A DNA stretch of 34,023 bases from Verrucomicrobia bacterium ADurb.Bin006. Lineage in GTDB: Bacteria > Verrucomicrobiota > Verrucomicrobiia > Limisphaerales > J093. Made by a program: the position numbers and the translations under genes. The number at the start of each line of letters is the position of its first letter. Position 1 is the first letter of the stretch. The notes under the pieces are model-generated. The model was not told where the DNA came from. It did no database searches and was given only the letters and a program-made list of their open reading frames with translations. Shown here piece after piece: positions 24,409 to 32,936 of the stretch. Location of the stretch: positions 1 through 34,023 of the forward strand of contig MWFF01000041.1 in NCBI GenBank assembly GCA_002071485.1. Direction: 5' to 3'.

Positions 24409-25380
24409 TCAGCGTGTGCGTCCGGCGCGCCAGGCCTCGCCGCGCTGTTCGATCGCGCCGGGATCGAGCAGCTTCGATGACAGCAGCACCAGGTATTGAA
24501 TCTGGAATCTCTCGCCGCTGCGGTACACCAGCGGCTCCTTGTCGAGACCCTGGGTCGCGGACAGATAGGCAAATGGTGTCCGCATGCTGAAGTAGTTGGC
24601 CCGGCCGCGCGCATTGGCGGGGTCCCCATACAAGACCAGAGTTGCAGGCTTCCCGGGCCGGTCGAAGGCGACCGATCCCCAGCGATGAACACTGACGTCC
24701 TGACGGTTGTCGCCCAAGTCGGGCTTGCCTCCTGCGTTGAGATGCGCCGCCACAGGATCGAGGTCCTGAAGAAATCGGATTCCAAGGCCGTGGTAGGTCG
24801 ATCCGGTCAGCACAACCTGGTTCGTCTTGGCGCCGACCTCGAACGCCGACGTCCACTGCAACGCGACTTCCTGTCGAGCCTCATCGACCGTGAGCGTGAG
24901 CGTGCGCTGTTCAACCAGCAGCGCCACTCGAGGCGTATCGGGCAAAAAGGCATCCGCCGGCTCGACCCAATGGATGGTCTGGCGCAGCACCGCCTCCGGC
25001 TGCCCGCCCGCGCCGACCCGAATCTCCGGCTCGGCCATCGACACCGATTTCTGAACGCCGCTTCCCGGGGCCTCTTCCCAGAAATTCAGGCCGTTGACGC
25101 GAATCCCGTACATCAGGGCGTGGTGATGCAGATGGTCATGGGGGGCGTCGCGCAGGACATTGTCCCCGTTGACCGTGCAGAGTTCCTTCACATACGGCTT
25201 GTACTTCTCGGGCGCGCATGAATAGACCATGACAGGGCGGCCCCGATATGTGATTCTCCATTCGGCGGGCCGCGTTCTTGGCTCGGCGCCAAAAGGCGAA
25301 TCGGCTGCCAGAGCCGGGGCCGCGATCGCAAAAATAAGGGCGAACGGTGCAAGTCCGATCGAAGCTCGAAGTGAATGCAT
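24409..25380 (-). CDS. Exported DUF6807/PmoA family protein
   Basis: A 323-residue protein starting at MHSLRASIGLAPF, with a cleavable signal peptide ending in PALAA. The family blocks are MVYSCAPEKYKPYVKEL, HDHLHHHALMYGIRVNG and an internal GSVAFDRPGKPATLVLYGDP region. The Pfam name PmoA (methane oxygenase) is misleading; these exported proteins are common beside Gfo/Idh/MocA genes and sugar-processing clusters, and no methane oxidation role is implied. The histidine-rich HDHLHHH stretch could bind metal or sugar. The start lies just past a rearranged region that holds a broken membrane-protein gene, so its original promoter may have been replaced. Confidence 0.85.
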   Translation of the reverse strand: MHSLRASIGLAPFALIFAIAAPALAADSPFGAEPRTRPAEWRITYRGRPVMVYSCAPEKYKPYVKELCTVNGDNVLRDAPHDHLHHHALMYGIRVNGLNFWEEAPGSGVQKSVSMAEPEIRVGAGGQPEAVLRQTIHWVEPADAFLPDTPRVALLVEQRTLTLTVDEARQEVALQWTSAFEVGAKTNQVVLTGSTYHGLGIRFLQDLDPVAAHLNAGGKPDLGDNRQDVSVHRWGSVAFDRPGKPATLVLYGDPANARGRANYFSMRTPFAYLSATQGLDKEPLVYRSGERFQIQYLVLLSSKLLDPGAIEQRGEAWRAGRTR

Positions 25381-25420
25381 GACCCCAGTCAACCACCATT
25401 TGCGCCCGTTGGGAAGTCTG

Positions 25421-25540
25421 GAGTGCCCAAAATGCCACGATGGCGAATGCAATCAACGACTGACCATCAATCGTCACTGGATTCGCACGTGCGACCAGTG
25501 GAAGCATCAAAAGCAACAAGATGGCAAGACGCGCCCGCAT
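25421..25540 (-). pseudogene. Truncated small membrane-protein gene (cassette remnant)
   Basis: Forty codons from ATG 25540: a signal peptide (LAILLLLMLPLVARA), then NPVTIDGQSLIAFAIVAFWAL, a hydrophobic helix that breaks off into unrelated sequence (QTSQRAQMV) running out of frame into the DUF6807 gene. Its ATG lies about 12 nt inside the border GTTGGGT at the end of the attC-like palindrome, the position typical of the first gene of an integron cassette. I read it as the 5' end of a cassette gene whose 3' part was lost by rearrangement. The parent family is not identified with certainty. Confidence 0.5.
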
Positions 25541-25551
25541 GACGGCCAACG

Positions 25552-25639
25552 ACCCAACCGAGCGACGCGGGCGGCCCAGTGCGTCCGCATTGGCAACTGA
25601 CGTGGCCTACCCGCGTTCGTTCGAGTGATTTTGTTAGGT
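25552..25639 (-). other. attC-like integron recombination site
   Basis: Read on the minus strand it begins ACCTAAC and ends GTTGGGT, matching the RYYYAAC and GTTRRRY boxes. Between them are CGAACGAACGCGGG-type and GGGCCGCCCGCGTCGCTCG-type arms that pair over about 19 bases with a few wobbles. One unpaired extra A lies in the arm beside RYYYAAC, like the extrahelical base of real attC sites. It starts 13 nt after the stop of the lipoprotein gene. The RYYYAAC box is the exact complement of GTTAGGT at 26430-26436, the other end of the proposed cassette. No integrase gene is in the window. Confidence 0.55.
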
Positions 25640-25652
25640 CGTCGTCGACAGG

Positions 25653-26390
25653 TCATTTCAGATTGTTGTCTTTCTTTATCTTGTCCAATTGCTTTTGGAG
25701 CTGGTCGAGTTGCGAGGTCAACTCAACGTTTCGTTGTTTGAGCGTCTCGACTTCCTCTGTGCCGGAAGGTAATGCAACCAACGTCGCTGCACTACGGTAC
25801 TTCTGCAAACTCACCTCTGCCGCTCCTGCGACCTCATCCCATTTCGCGTCTGTCCATGTGGTCTTGTTGGCAACCAACTCTTGGTAGCTCGCCTGGTACT
25901 GCGTATCGGCTGCAGCCATCCTCGTTATCGTATCATTGTACACTCGAGCTACAGCGTCTCGTGAAAATCCTTCCAGAGCGGCGCGTGTCTGGAAACTGAG
26001 TGCCCCGGCACCGACGCCAGTAAGTGCCGCCACCCAGACTGCGTTTGCAGGGCTGGCCACAACCAACGCTCCAGCGGCGATCCCCGAAGCGATGCCAACT
26101 CCGCCGGTCGCCAAGGTCAACTTGCTATTGTTGTTTGCCTGCCTCTTTAGATGTCCAAGTGTCTTTCTTGCCAGAGCGTTAATGTCTTCGTGGGACTTTT
26201 CCAGCTTGTCCAAGTATTTCTGTCTCTCTGCGATGTCCTGCTCGCTGGGCTTCGCATCCGATGGCGGCAGGACACCCCTACTCTTCAACATCAATGTTCT
26301 TTGGCTTTGCCAGGAGGGGACACGCAGCTGCGAGGAGGCGCAGCCAACCAAGATGGCTGAGATAAGGATAAGGGGAAGGGTTTTGAGCAT
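25653..26390 (-). CDS. Lipoprotein with coiled-coil ends, carried on a cassette-like unit
   Basis: A 245-residue protein with signal and lipobox LILISAILVGC (Cys17). A charged helical region (about 45-85) leads to a Gly/Ala-rich hydrophobic stretch (about 92-132, LATGGVGIASGIAAGALVV) that may enter a membrane. A long helical part and a final heptad-like coiled coil (VETLKQRNVELTSQLDQL) follow. No family was recognised. The DNA is visibly less GC-rich than its neighbours, and the gene lies between an attC-like site 13 nt after its stop and a matching 7-bp border about 40 nt before its start, as expected of an integron gene cassette. It should sit at the cell envelope; function unknown. Confidence 0.75.
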   Translation of the reverse strand: MLKTLPLILISAILVGCASSQLRVPSWQSQRTLMLKSRGVLPPSDAKPSEQDIAERQKYLDKLEKSHEDINALARKTLGHLKRQANNNSKLTLATGGVGIASGIAAGALVVASPANAVWVAALTGVGAGALSFQTRAALEGFSRDAVARVYNDTITRMAAADTQYQASYQELVANKTTWTDAKWDEVAGAAEVSLQKYRSAATLVALPSGTEEVETLKQRNVELTSQLDQLQKQLDKIKKDNNLK

Positions 26391-26429
26391 ATTGTTTTGT
26401 TGTTGTCTTCGAGTTCGCGACCGCCATTG

Positions 26430-26517
26430 GACCTAACAGTCAGCAATGTATCCGTCCCGGCGGGGTCGCGGGCACGCGATTCGTCTCGGCCGTTCTCCCC
26501 GCCGGGACGGATACATT
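26430..26517. repeat. Cassette border and perfect 21-bp inverted repeat
   Basis: ACCTAAC (26430-26436) is the 5' border of the cassette-like unit. It is followed by a 21-base arm (26445-26465) and its exact reverse complement (26497-26517) around a 31-nt spacer that holds further small palindromes. If this were an attC, GTTGAAC at 26521-26527 would close it, but the perfect arms have no extrahelical base, so it may be an unrelated palindromic element lying at the cassette border. Confidence 0.7.
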
Positions 26518-26527
26518 CATGTTGAAC

Positions 26528-26765
26528 GAAGCCGCGGCCTTCGCCCAGGAATTCACAGGGCAACGTAAGCCCGGGACCAGCCTGCGAAAAGCAAGAAATC
26601 ACACACTCGCACCTCGGCACGCCCACCTTCGCCCTTCGGATTGTGGGCGTCAGCGCCCCGCCACGGCCGCCCTCCCCGCAGGGTGCGCCCCAAGCGCAGA
26701 CCAGCGCCCTGGGGGCGCGACACCCCGCCGCCGGCGCGCAAAGGGTCTGCGCACCCCAAGTCCCC
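26528..26765. other. Non-coding, palindrome-rich spacer
   Basis: No gene is supported on either strand; the frames crossing it are compositional shadows. It contains GCGCAGACC and its reverse complement GGTCTGCGC (about 26695-26751), and GCGCCCC facing GGGGGCGC, and leads directly into the dispersed repeat at 26766. It may be the outer part of the same repeat element. Confidence 0.45.
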
Positions 26766-26798
26766 TAAAGGCGTCGGTCCCGGAGTACAGGAATGTGG
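26766..26798 (+). repeat. Dispersed 33-bp repeat, copy 1
   Basis: Begins TAAAGGCGTCGGTCCCGGAG and ends GAATGTGG. Two further copies lie at 33501-33533 and, inverted, at 33728-33760, differing at a few positions. GH95-like coding homology on the minus strand stops exactly at its right end. Confidence 0.75.
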
Positions 26799-27310
26799 AA
26801 GAGACTCTGGTGGTCCGCGATGTGCCGGGCGAGGAGCTTGAACTACGAATATCTGGAAGCCGCGGCGAGGTCCGCCTTGAGCTGCGCATCCGGGTTCGGC
26901 CCGCGCCAGTGTTTGGCATAATCCATCGCTTAGCTGGTGCGCGCCACCAGGAAGATGACGACTTCGTTGCAACCTTCGAGCACGTAGGCGCCGTCGCGCG
27001 GCGCGGCCTTGCCGCCTTGGGCGTCCACCGCGGCGATGGCTTCGTATTCGAGGCCGTTGGGCAGCGTGCCGGAGAACTTGAGTCCGTCCACGCCGGCTTC
27101 CGTGGTTTCGTCGTGGGCACCTTGAAGCCGCAACGTGCCGGAAATCGCGCCGCGCTTGGTCGCGGTCCAACGCACCATGATGACTTCGTCGGGCCGGCTG
27201 GCGAACATTTCCCGCGTGTGGGTGACGGTTTCGACTTTAAAGCTCACTTTCGACACGCCAGTGGCGAGGTCCAGTTCGCGCCGGTAATCCTCGAAGGCCG
27301 GCTTTTTGCG
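26798..27310 (-). pseudogene. Decayed GH95 alpha-L-fucosidase fragment
   Basis: The minus-strand frame reads FEDYRRELDLATGV, then KVSFKVETVTHTREMFAS, RPDEVIMVRWTA, LPNGLEYEA and GCNEVVIF, which is the N-terminal beta-sandwich of GH95 fucosidases. An upstream stop (27311-27313) removes the N-terminus. TAA at 26930-26932 replaces the Tyr codon expected in the TNYAMD-type motif, and AMDYAKHWRGPNPDAQLKAD follows in frame. A further TAG lies at 26843-26845, after which KLLARHIADHQSLF still matches. Homology ends at the dispersed repeat (26798), before the catalytic domain. The longest intact piece (26930-27256) is therefore not a functional gene. The parent enzyme would remove fucose from glycans. 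Confidence 0.7.
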
Positions 27311-27385
27311 CTATGAAGCAAATGCGTCGCTTCCTTTTCCATTCCTCCCTGACACCTACTGGTGAGATTTCACACCTATCAGGCT

Positions 27386-28702
27386 TCAAAGCAGCAACGA
27401 CCGCAACGGTTTGTCTCGTGGCTGCCGATCTCCGTCGGGCGGATCGCCTACCTCTCCGTTGTAGCGCCAGTCGCCCGGCTCCATCAACAGAATCAAATCC
27501 TTAATGTCACCGGTTACGCGCCCCACGAGGCCGCCGTTCAGCCAATCCAGACTCGGATTGCGCGTTGAAAACTTGTAACCCCGCACGCGCACGCTCAACG
27601 CTACCGATTCCGTCGGTACGTCTCGAAATTCAAAACGCCCGTCTTCCGTCACTTCGGCTTCAGCATTATCCCATGCCTTCTCGCGTGAAAGGAGCAATCG
27701 CGTTTTGGGCGGTATTGGTTTTCCGTCGGACAATACGAGTCGCCCGAAGATCCGAAATCCTGGTTTCACGGATACAACCTCCAAGTTCACTTCGTTGCCG
27801 TCCTTGCCGCTGTTGAACTCCTTGACGGGTACCATGCCACGCCCGCGCATGGATTCCATCTTGGCATACAATACAAACTCCCGGTCCGGTGGGACATTGG
27901 GAATCAGGAAGCGTCCGTCCTGATCCGTGGCCAGTTCATCGCCAAGGAGGAAGCTGCCGCAGGTACGATCCACCGTGACCAATCCCACCATTACATCGGC
28001 GAGCGGCACCCCATCCTTCTCGATCTGGCCAGTCACCAGGGCGCCCCGGGTCATCCGCAGAAGGTGGTCCCGCCCGGGCCGCAACTCCACCCAGCGCTTG
28101 GCCGCATCGCGTCCGGTCACGGTGGCGCGTACCCAGTCCACGCCGTTGGTGCAATACAGCCAAAACCGCCCGTGTTCATCGGTCACCGCCAGCGGATCCA
28201 CAAACTCATCCGTGCCGCCCCAACGCCCACCGTCACCCCACTGCACACCTTCCGGACTGATAACCGCGCCAACCAGCGCCTCTCCATCCGCGTCCAACAC
28301 CATGCCGGCAATGCGCGTCGGCGCGTTCAGCTTCTCCGCATCGAGCCGTTTAAGCGTGATCCGTTTGGGACCTTCCGCAGGATCGGTCTTTTCCACATAC
28401 TGACTCGCGCAACCGGGAGACACAACCAGCAGACGGAAGCGCAGCGTGGGATCCAGGGATTCAATCTTGAATGTTCCGCGCGCGTCCGTCTTCGCCTTCT
28501 TGCCGCAATCGGCATAACAGGAGGGGCACACACTCGCCGAACCTTCCTTTGGCCCGGCAGTGTAAATGAAAACGATGGCATTGGTCGCGACGCTGCCATC
28601 GTCCAACGTCACCGTACCGACCAAATCCGACCGCATCTCCACCGCCCAGAGATTGCCGGTCAATCCTGCTATTCCCAGCCACACAAGAATGTGCCTTTTC
28701 AT
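27386..28702 (-). CDS. Exported carboxypeptidase-regulatory-like (CarboxypepD_reg) protein
   Basis: A 438-residue protein with signal peptide MKRHILVWLGIAGLTGNLWA, preceded by AGGAG eight bases upstream. It is made of successive beta-sandwich units of the carboxypeptidase-regulatory type (GTVTLDDGSVATNAIVFIY, AGMVLDADGEALVGAVISP, TGQIEKDGVPLADVMV, FGRLVLSDGKPIPP), which usually end in RFxxxxVP-like turns. The first unit carries a Cys-rich CPSCYADCGKK insertion. It begins 22 nt after the M56 sensor gene, whose middle consists of the same kind of units, so the two products are probably co-expressed and may act together at the envelope. No enzymatic domain is seen. Confidence 0.82.
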   Translation of the reverse strand: MKRHILVWLGIAGLTGNLWAVEMRSDLVGTVTLDDGSVATNAIVFIYTAGPKEGSASVCPSCYADCGKKAKTDARGTFKIESLDPTLRFRLLVVSPGCASQYVEKTDPAEGPKRITLKRLDAEKLNAPTRIAGMVLDADGEALVGAVISPEGVQWGDGGRWGGTDEFVDPLAVTDEHGRFWLYCTNGVDWVRATVTGRDAAKRWVELRPGRDHLLRMTRGALVTGQIEKDGVPLADVMVGLVTVDRTCGSFLLGDELATDQDGRFLIPNVPPDREFVLYAKMESMRGRGMVPVKEFNSGKDGNEVNLEVVSVKPGFRIFGRLVLSDGKPIPPKTRLLLSREKAWDNAEAEVTEDGRFEFRDVPTESVALSVRVRGYKFSTRNPSLDWLNGGLVGRVTGDIKDLILLMEPGDWRYNGEVGDPPDGDRQPRDKPLRSLLL

Positions 28703-28724
28703 CGCACGTCTCCTTTCGTCTCGA

Positions 28725-31700
28725 TCATTGTTTGGCCAACTTCCGCTTCACGACCGCGGACAAGCGGCTGCCTTCCAGGTCTCTCGCCACCACGCGGCCT
28801 TCGGTGTCCAGCAACAGAACCGTCGGCAAGGTGTTCACGTCAAATGCCGCCGACGCCGCCGCCCGCTCTTTGGCATCCAACCACCCGTGTGTCCACTGAT
28901 CTCCGTGCCCTGCGACCGCCTTGCGGGCATCAGCTATGTCGTCGTCGAGGCTTATGCTCACCAAGGCCAGCGCCGTGTCCGCTCCCAACTCGGCACGCAG
29001 TTTGTCCATTTCGGCCAGCAGCGTGGTGCTTCGATCGGACCAGGACATCCAGAACACCACCAGGACATTCCGCCCCTTGAACTGGTCCAGCGTCATAGTT
29101 TTTCCATCCAGCGTGCGGGCCTGTAACCGCATTGGGGGTGGTAGCGGACTCACCAAATCCGGATTACCGGTTACCGGCACGATCAACGTGCCCAAATCCA
29201 GAGGCTCCTTACCTTCCGGCACGACAACTTCTTTAACCAATGCCGCCACTTCCTGCTCCGTCTGCCAGGCGCCGGGTGCGGAAGCGCGGTCAGCTGACTT
29301 ATCTGGCCTGGTCACGCGAACCCGCAGCTCGTAGGTTCCGGGTGGAACGTCTTCAACCCGGAAGAAGCCGTCTTCCTCGAAAGCAAGTTGATAGGTGCGA
29401 ATCTGGCGAGCCCGCTCCAATCGAGCCTCGGATCGAAGCCACTCCGAGCGTGCCTTCTGGAACGCTTCGGTGGTGGCAAAGTCCTCCCAGTTGGGTTGGA
29501 CTTTGGACGCCATCTCCGGCAGTTTCAGCGACAGCACCTGAACGTCGTTTTGCCAATCCACGTCGAGCCCGGCTTGGTCCAGTTTGGCCTGCCCGCTGAC
29601 CACGCGGCCCACGCTGACGTATTCCACAACATTGGTTTCGCCGGGACGAACGATCACCGGCATTTCCCAGGTTTCGGTGATCGGCGTTCCAAAACGCGGT
29701 CGTGATTTGGGCGTTTCATAGCGGTAGAGCTTGTATTCGCCGGGCGGCACCTGGGTGAAAGTGAATCGTCCGTCCGCATCGGTGGTTTGTCCGTAGTTCA
29801 GAAAAAACCCCGCATCAGGTGACCAATCCAAGAGTGAGAGAATCACCGGCACACCACCTTTGGGTTTGCCCGCCACGCGCAGCTGTCCTTTCAAAACGCC
29901 ATAAGGTTGAAGGCGCACCTCTCCGGCCTGCCGCAACTGGCCCATGTGCAGGCTGTTGAAACCGTCCGAATGAGTGATGATCGCCGACACGTCCACGGGT
30001 GCGTCCGGCAATGGCAAGCGACCTTTGTCGTTCGCCTGTTCCTTGATCAGTCGATCGCCGTAGTAACTCCCGGGTGCGTTAATAAACAGGCCCAGGCCAG
30101 CAGCCGGTGCGGGACTTACCCACAGCTTCGCCATTGCCGCCGGCTGGCCTCCGGGCGTCAATACCAACACCTCGCGGCTGCCGCGCCTGCGGGCAAGCTT
30201 CACCTCAAGGTCCTGATCTCCAAGGTCAAAATCAATCTCACCGGTCGTCACGGTTTCGTAATCTTCCGCCTCCACTCTGAGTGTGTAGCTCGGGTACATG
30301 CCGATGGCAAAGTTCGTTCGGAAAATCTCTGTGTTAAACGTTTCAGTGTTGTTTCCTTCCAATAATTCAAACGGCGAAAGCTCCCTTGCGTAACGGGCAG
30401 ACACCTTTTGAATTCTTACTGGTAGCCGCGTCGCTTCGTCCACAGCCTGGAGGCGGATCTTGATTCGCTCATTCATGGCCGGGTTTAACACCACGCGTTT
30501 CTCGGTCTCGCCGGCAGCGATTTTGAACTTCCGCAGGGCACTGATGGCTGGAGACCTGGCAAAAAGCGTCACCTCGGCGGTCGGCGGGTTGCTCCACACC
30601 GTCGAGCCGCTGCTGTCGGTGCGGGCCGACCAATCCAGGATTTGAGCTTCCGTTCGGAAGGGATCCACCGTGAACTCCACTGCCGCCAAGGGTTGGCCGG
30701 ATTCATCAGTGGCTCGCAGGGTCAGGGGTTTGGCCGGCGGGAGCGCGAGCCGAACTTCCGTCATTCCCGGCCCGACTTCTGCCACCGTGGAAACCGTGGC
30801 CCGGCCGGGTGCGATCGCCGTGTAAATCCACTGCCGCGGTTGGCGATGCGGGCGTTCAAACCGCCCCTGGGCATCGGTTTGGAATTCGGAAATCCGCACG
30901 ATGTTACCATGTCCGTACCCTTCCTTCACCGTTGCACCTGGAAGTGGTTTGCCGCTCTCATCCACCACCAATCCCCGCACGGTCACTCCGGCCGGAAGCT
31001 GAACCCGTGCGATGGTGGCCCTCAAATCGGCGAGAGAAATCGGTAAATATCGATCCAACGTATCCAAGACATCGCCTTTGCGGCTGGCCGTATAAACTTC
31101 CTGCGAATCATCAGGGCGGACAAAGGTGACCTGCAGCCGGTCAAGGTCCGCCGGCGCATGGGCGAAACGCCACTGACCCGTGGCGTCAGTACGGGCGGCT
31201 GGCTCTGACCTCGTGCTGAATTCAATCTCGGAATACTCCTGCGTCCGGCGTTCGTCACCGCCCAAAGTGAAGCCACGATAGCCGGACCCGGAAAGCAACA
31301 CACGCACACCTGCCAAGGGCTGGCCCTGCTCATCCAAAACCATTCCCCCAATGGGGACCCCGCGCTCCAGCTTCAGCGTGTATTCACCAGGCAGCCCTGC
31401 GTAAACATCGCCGCCAGCTGACGTCCACATCACACTGCGGGAAGCATAGTCAGGATGAAGAACTGAAACACTGAAGTTGGACGCCTCGCGGCGGCTTGTC
31501 TTTGGCGATAACGGAAAGCGAATCCGGCAATTTCCGCTTTCATCAGTCAATTGCTTCGGGTGGGACTCGCGCCAATTCATAACGTAAGGAGTAAAAACTT
31601 CCGCTCCGGACAATGGCTGGCCCGTCACCGCGTCCCGCACTCGAATGAGAATTTCGCCCGTGCCAGAGTTGGTCTCATTGCCGCTCAAAATCGGATCGCT

Positions 31701-32936
31701 GCCGCGCAGGACTTCGCCGGCTCCGGCTTCCGGTTTTGCTTCGGAGGCCGGTTTCGCGCCGGCTGCCCCCGTTGAATCGCTCTGCTTCGACGACTGCGCA
31801 TCCGTCAGGCATACTACGGCCAAACCTGCGAGCAGCAGCATGGACCAGAAACCCCAACGCCGCGCGGGCCGGTAGCTCGCAATCATTCGCAGACGCCGCC
31901 GCAATTGCCGCTGATCCTCGAGAATGCCTATCAGTCCCGGTGCCGACACCTTCGCGCTCATGTTTTCCAGCAGATGCAGAATCGTCCGGCCATATTCCCG
32001 GTTTTGTTCCGGATCGGCCGCGTCCAAAGCCAGAGCGTCGCACGCCAGTTCGCGGTCAGCGCGCCAACGGGCAAAGCCCCACCAAATCAACGGATTAAAC
32101 CAGTGTACGACCTGCAGCAATGTCATCAGCCAGTTCATGGCAAGATCGCGCCGTTTCACATGCGCCAGCTCGTGCAGAAAGATGAAGCGCAATTCTCCCA
32201 TTGAAAATCGGGCACCGATCCCGGCCGGCAACACCAGCTTCGGCGACCAGCAACCGAATAAAACCGGCGTGGAAACACCCGCACTCTCCACCATCCGCAC
32301 TTTTCCGCGCACCCCAAGCCGTCGCCGGCATTCAGTCAACAACCCGAGCAACGAAGCATCCTCCACCGGCTCAAGCCGCCCAAAGCGTCGCGCCAGCCGC
32401 CCGAAACTTATGCCAACGCGCAAGCCCAAAATGACCATCCCCAGCACCCAAATTGTGAACCACACCCGACTCCAGGAAATCGCCGGACTGGCGGCCGTCG
32501 ATGCGTCAACCACGCTCGGCGGAATTGTTTTTTCCGCCGAGACAAAGGATGCGATCGGAGGTGGTTTTTCCCGAGCAATCTCACCGGCCGATGTCTCGTC
32601 GCGAACGCTCACAGCCAGCTCGGACGCAGAAATGGCCGGAGTCGAAACCGGATGGACGTTTGCAGGCGACGCGCTCACCGGCGGCGTTGACAAAGGCGCG
32701 GCCGTCGGGCGGGCAGCGAATCGCGGCAGCATGTTGAAGACGCTGACGGCACTGTGCAGCGACGACGGTAGAAGCAGACGGGCCACGACCAACCACCACA
32801 AAGCGCACCGCCACCGGGGTGTCAGCTGTTTGCGAAACAACCATTGCACCGCCAGCACCAGTAGCACCAGTACTCCCGCCTGGAGCGACGCGCGGCCGAG
32901 CCCAGTTAAAACGACACTTATTCCGGTGGTTTGCAT
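28725..32936 (-). CDS. M56 (BlaR1-like) membrane metallopeptidase fused to regulatory-like domains and a thioredoxin-like domain
   Basis: A 1403-residue protein. N-terminal helices (about 5-33, 41-57, 157-175) carry the M56 peptidase with HELAH at 255-259 and ELACD at 297-301. A helix at 357-378 crosses to the outside. The middle (about 400-1250) is a series of CarboxypepD_reg-like beta domains. The last 135 residues are a TlpA/AhpC-type thioredoxin fold (TMTLDQFKGRNVLVVFWMSW, cis-Pro at TLPTVLLL). The place of the CxxC motif is W-S-D-R-S (1299-1303), so it has no redox cysteines. M56 sensors in the BlaR1 group signal by cleaving BlaI-type repressors, and the upstream blaI-like gene overlaps by one base (TAATG). 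The ligand is unknown; nothing indicates a beta-lactam-binding domain. Confidence 0.88.
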   Translation of the reverse strand: MQTTGISVVLTGLGRASLQAGVLVLLVLAVQWLFRKQLTPRWRCALWWLVVARLLLPSSLHSAVSVFNMLPRFAARPTAAPLSTPPVSASPANVHPVSTPAISASELAVSVRDETSAGEIAREKPPPIASFVSAEKTIPPSVVDASTAASPAISWSRVWFTIWVLGMVILGLRVGISFGRLARRFGRLEPVEDASLLGLLTECRRRLGVRGKVRMVESAGVSTPVLFGCWSPKLVLPAGIGARFSMGELRFIFLHELAHVKRRDLAMNWLMTLLQVVHWFNPLIWWGFARWRADRELACDALALDAADPEQNREYGRTILHLLENMSAKVSAPGLIGILEDQRQLRRRLRMIASYRPARRWGFWSMLLLAGLAVVCLTDAQSSKQSDSTGAAGAKPASEAKPEAGAGEVLRGSDPILSGNETNSGTGEILIRVRDAVTGQPLSGAEVFTPYVMNWRESHPKQLTDESGNCRIRFPLSPKTSRREASNFSVSVLHPDYASRSVMWTSAGGDVYAGLPGEYTLKLERGVPIGGMVLDEQGQPLAGVRVLLSGSGYRGFTLGGDERRTQEYSEIEFSTRSEPAARTDATGQWRFAHAPADLDRLQVTFVRPDDSQEVYTASRKGDVLDTLDRYLPISLADLRATIARVQLPAGVTVRGLVVDESGKPLPGATVKEGYGHGNIVRISEFQTDAQGRFERPHRQPRQWIYTAIAPGRATVSTVAEVGPGMTEVRLALPPAKPLTLRATDESGQPLAAVEFTVDPFRTEAQILDWSARTDSSGSTVWSNPPTAEVTLFARSPAISALRKFKIAAGETEKRVVLNPAMNERIKIRLQAVDEATRLPVRIQKVSARYARELSPFELLEGNNTETFNTEIFRTNFAIGMYPSYTLRVEAEDYETVTTGEIDFDLGDQDLEVKLARRRGSREVLVLTPGGQPAAMAKLWVSPAPAAGLGLFINAPGSYYGDRLIKEQANDKGRLPLPDAPVDVSAIITHSDGFNSLHMGQLRQAGEVRLQPYGVLKGQLRVAGKPKGGVPVILSLLDWSPDAGFFLNYGQTTDADGRFTFTQVPPGEYKLYRYETPKSRPRFGTPITETWEMPVIVRPGETNVVEYVSVGRVVSGQAKLDQAGLDVDWQNDVQVLSLKLPEMASKVQPNWEDFATTEAFQKARSEWLRSEARLERARQIRTYQLAFEEDGFFRVEDVPPGTYELRVRVTRPDKSADRASAPGAWQTEQEVAALVKEVVVPEGKEPLDLGTLIVPVTGNPDLVSPLPPPMRLQARTLDGKTMTLDQFKGRNVLVVFWMSWSDRSTTLLAEMDKLRAELGADTALALVSISLDDDIADARKAVAGHGDQWTHGWLDAKERAAASAAFDVNTLPTVLLLDTEGRVVARDLEGSRLSAVVKRKLAKQ

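Noticed and set aside
24182..25221. Plus-strand frames over the Gfo/Idh and DUF6807 genes
   Set aside because: Antisense shadows with no signal or domain evidence.
25136..25549. 137-codon minus frame overlapping the DUF6807 start
   Set aside because: Only the first 40 codons look like a protein (signal peptide and helix); the rest is the shifted DUF6807 frame.
26445..26517. CRISPR-like or tRNA-like fold
   Set aside because: A single inverted repeat with no spaced direct repeats and no cloverleaf features.
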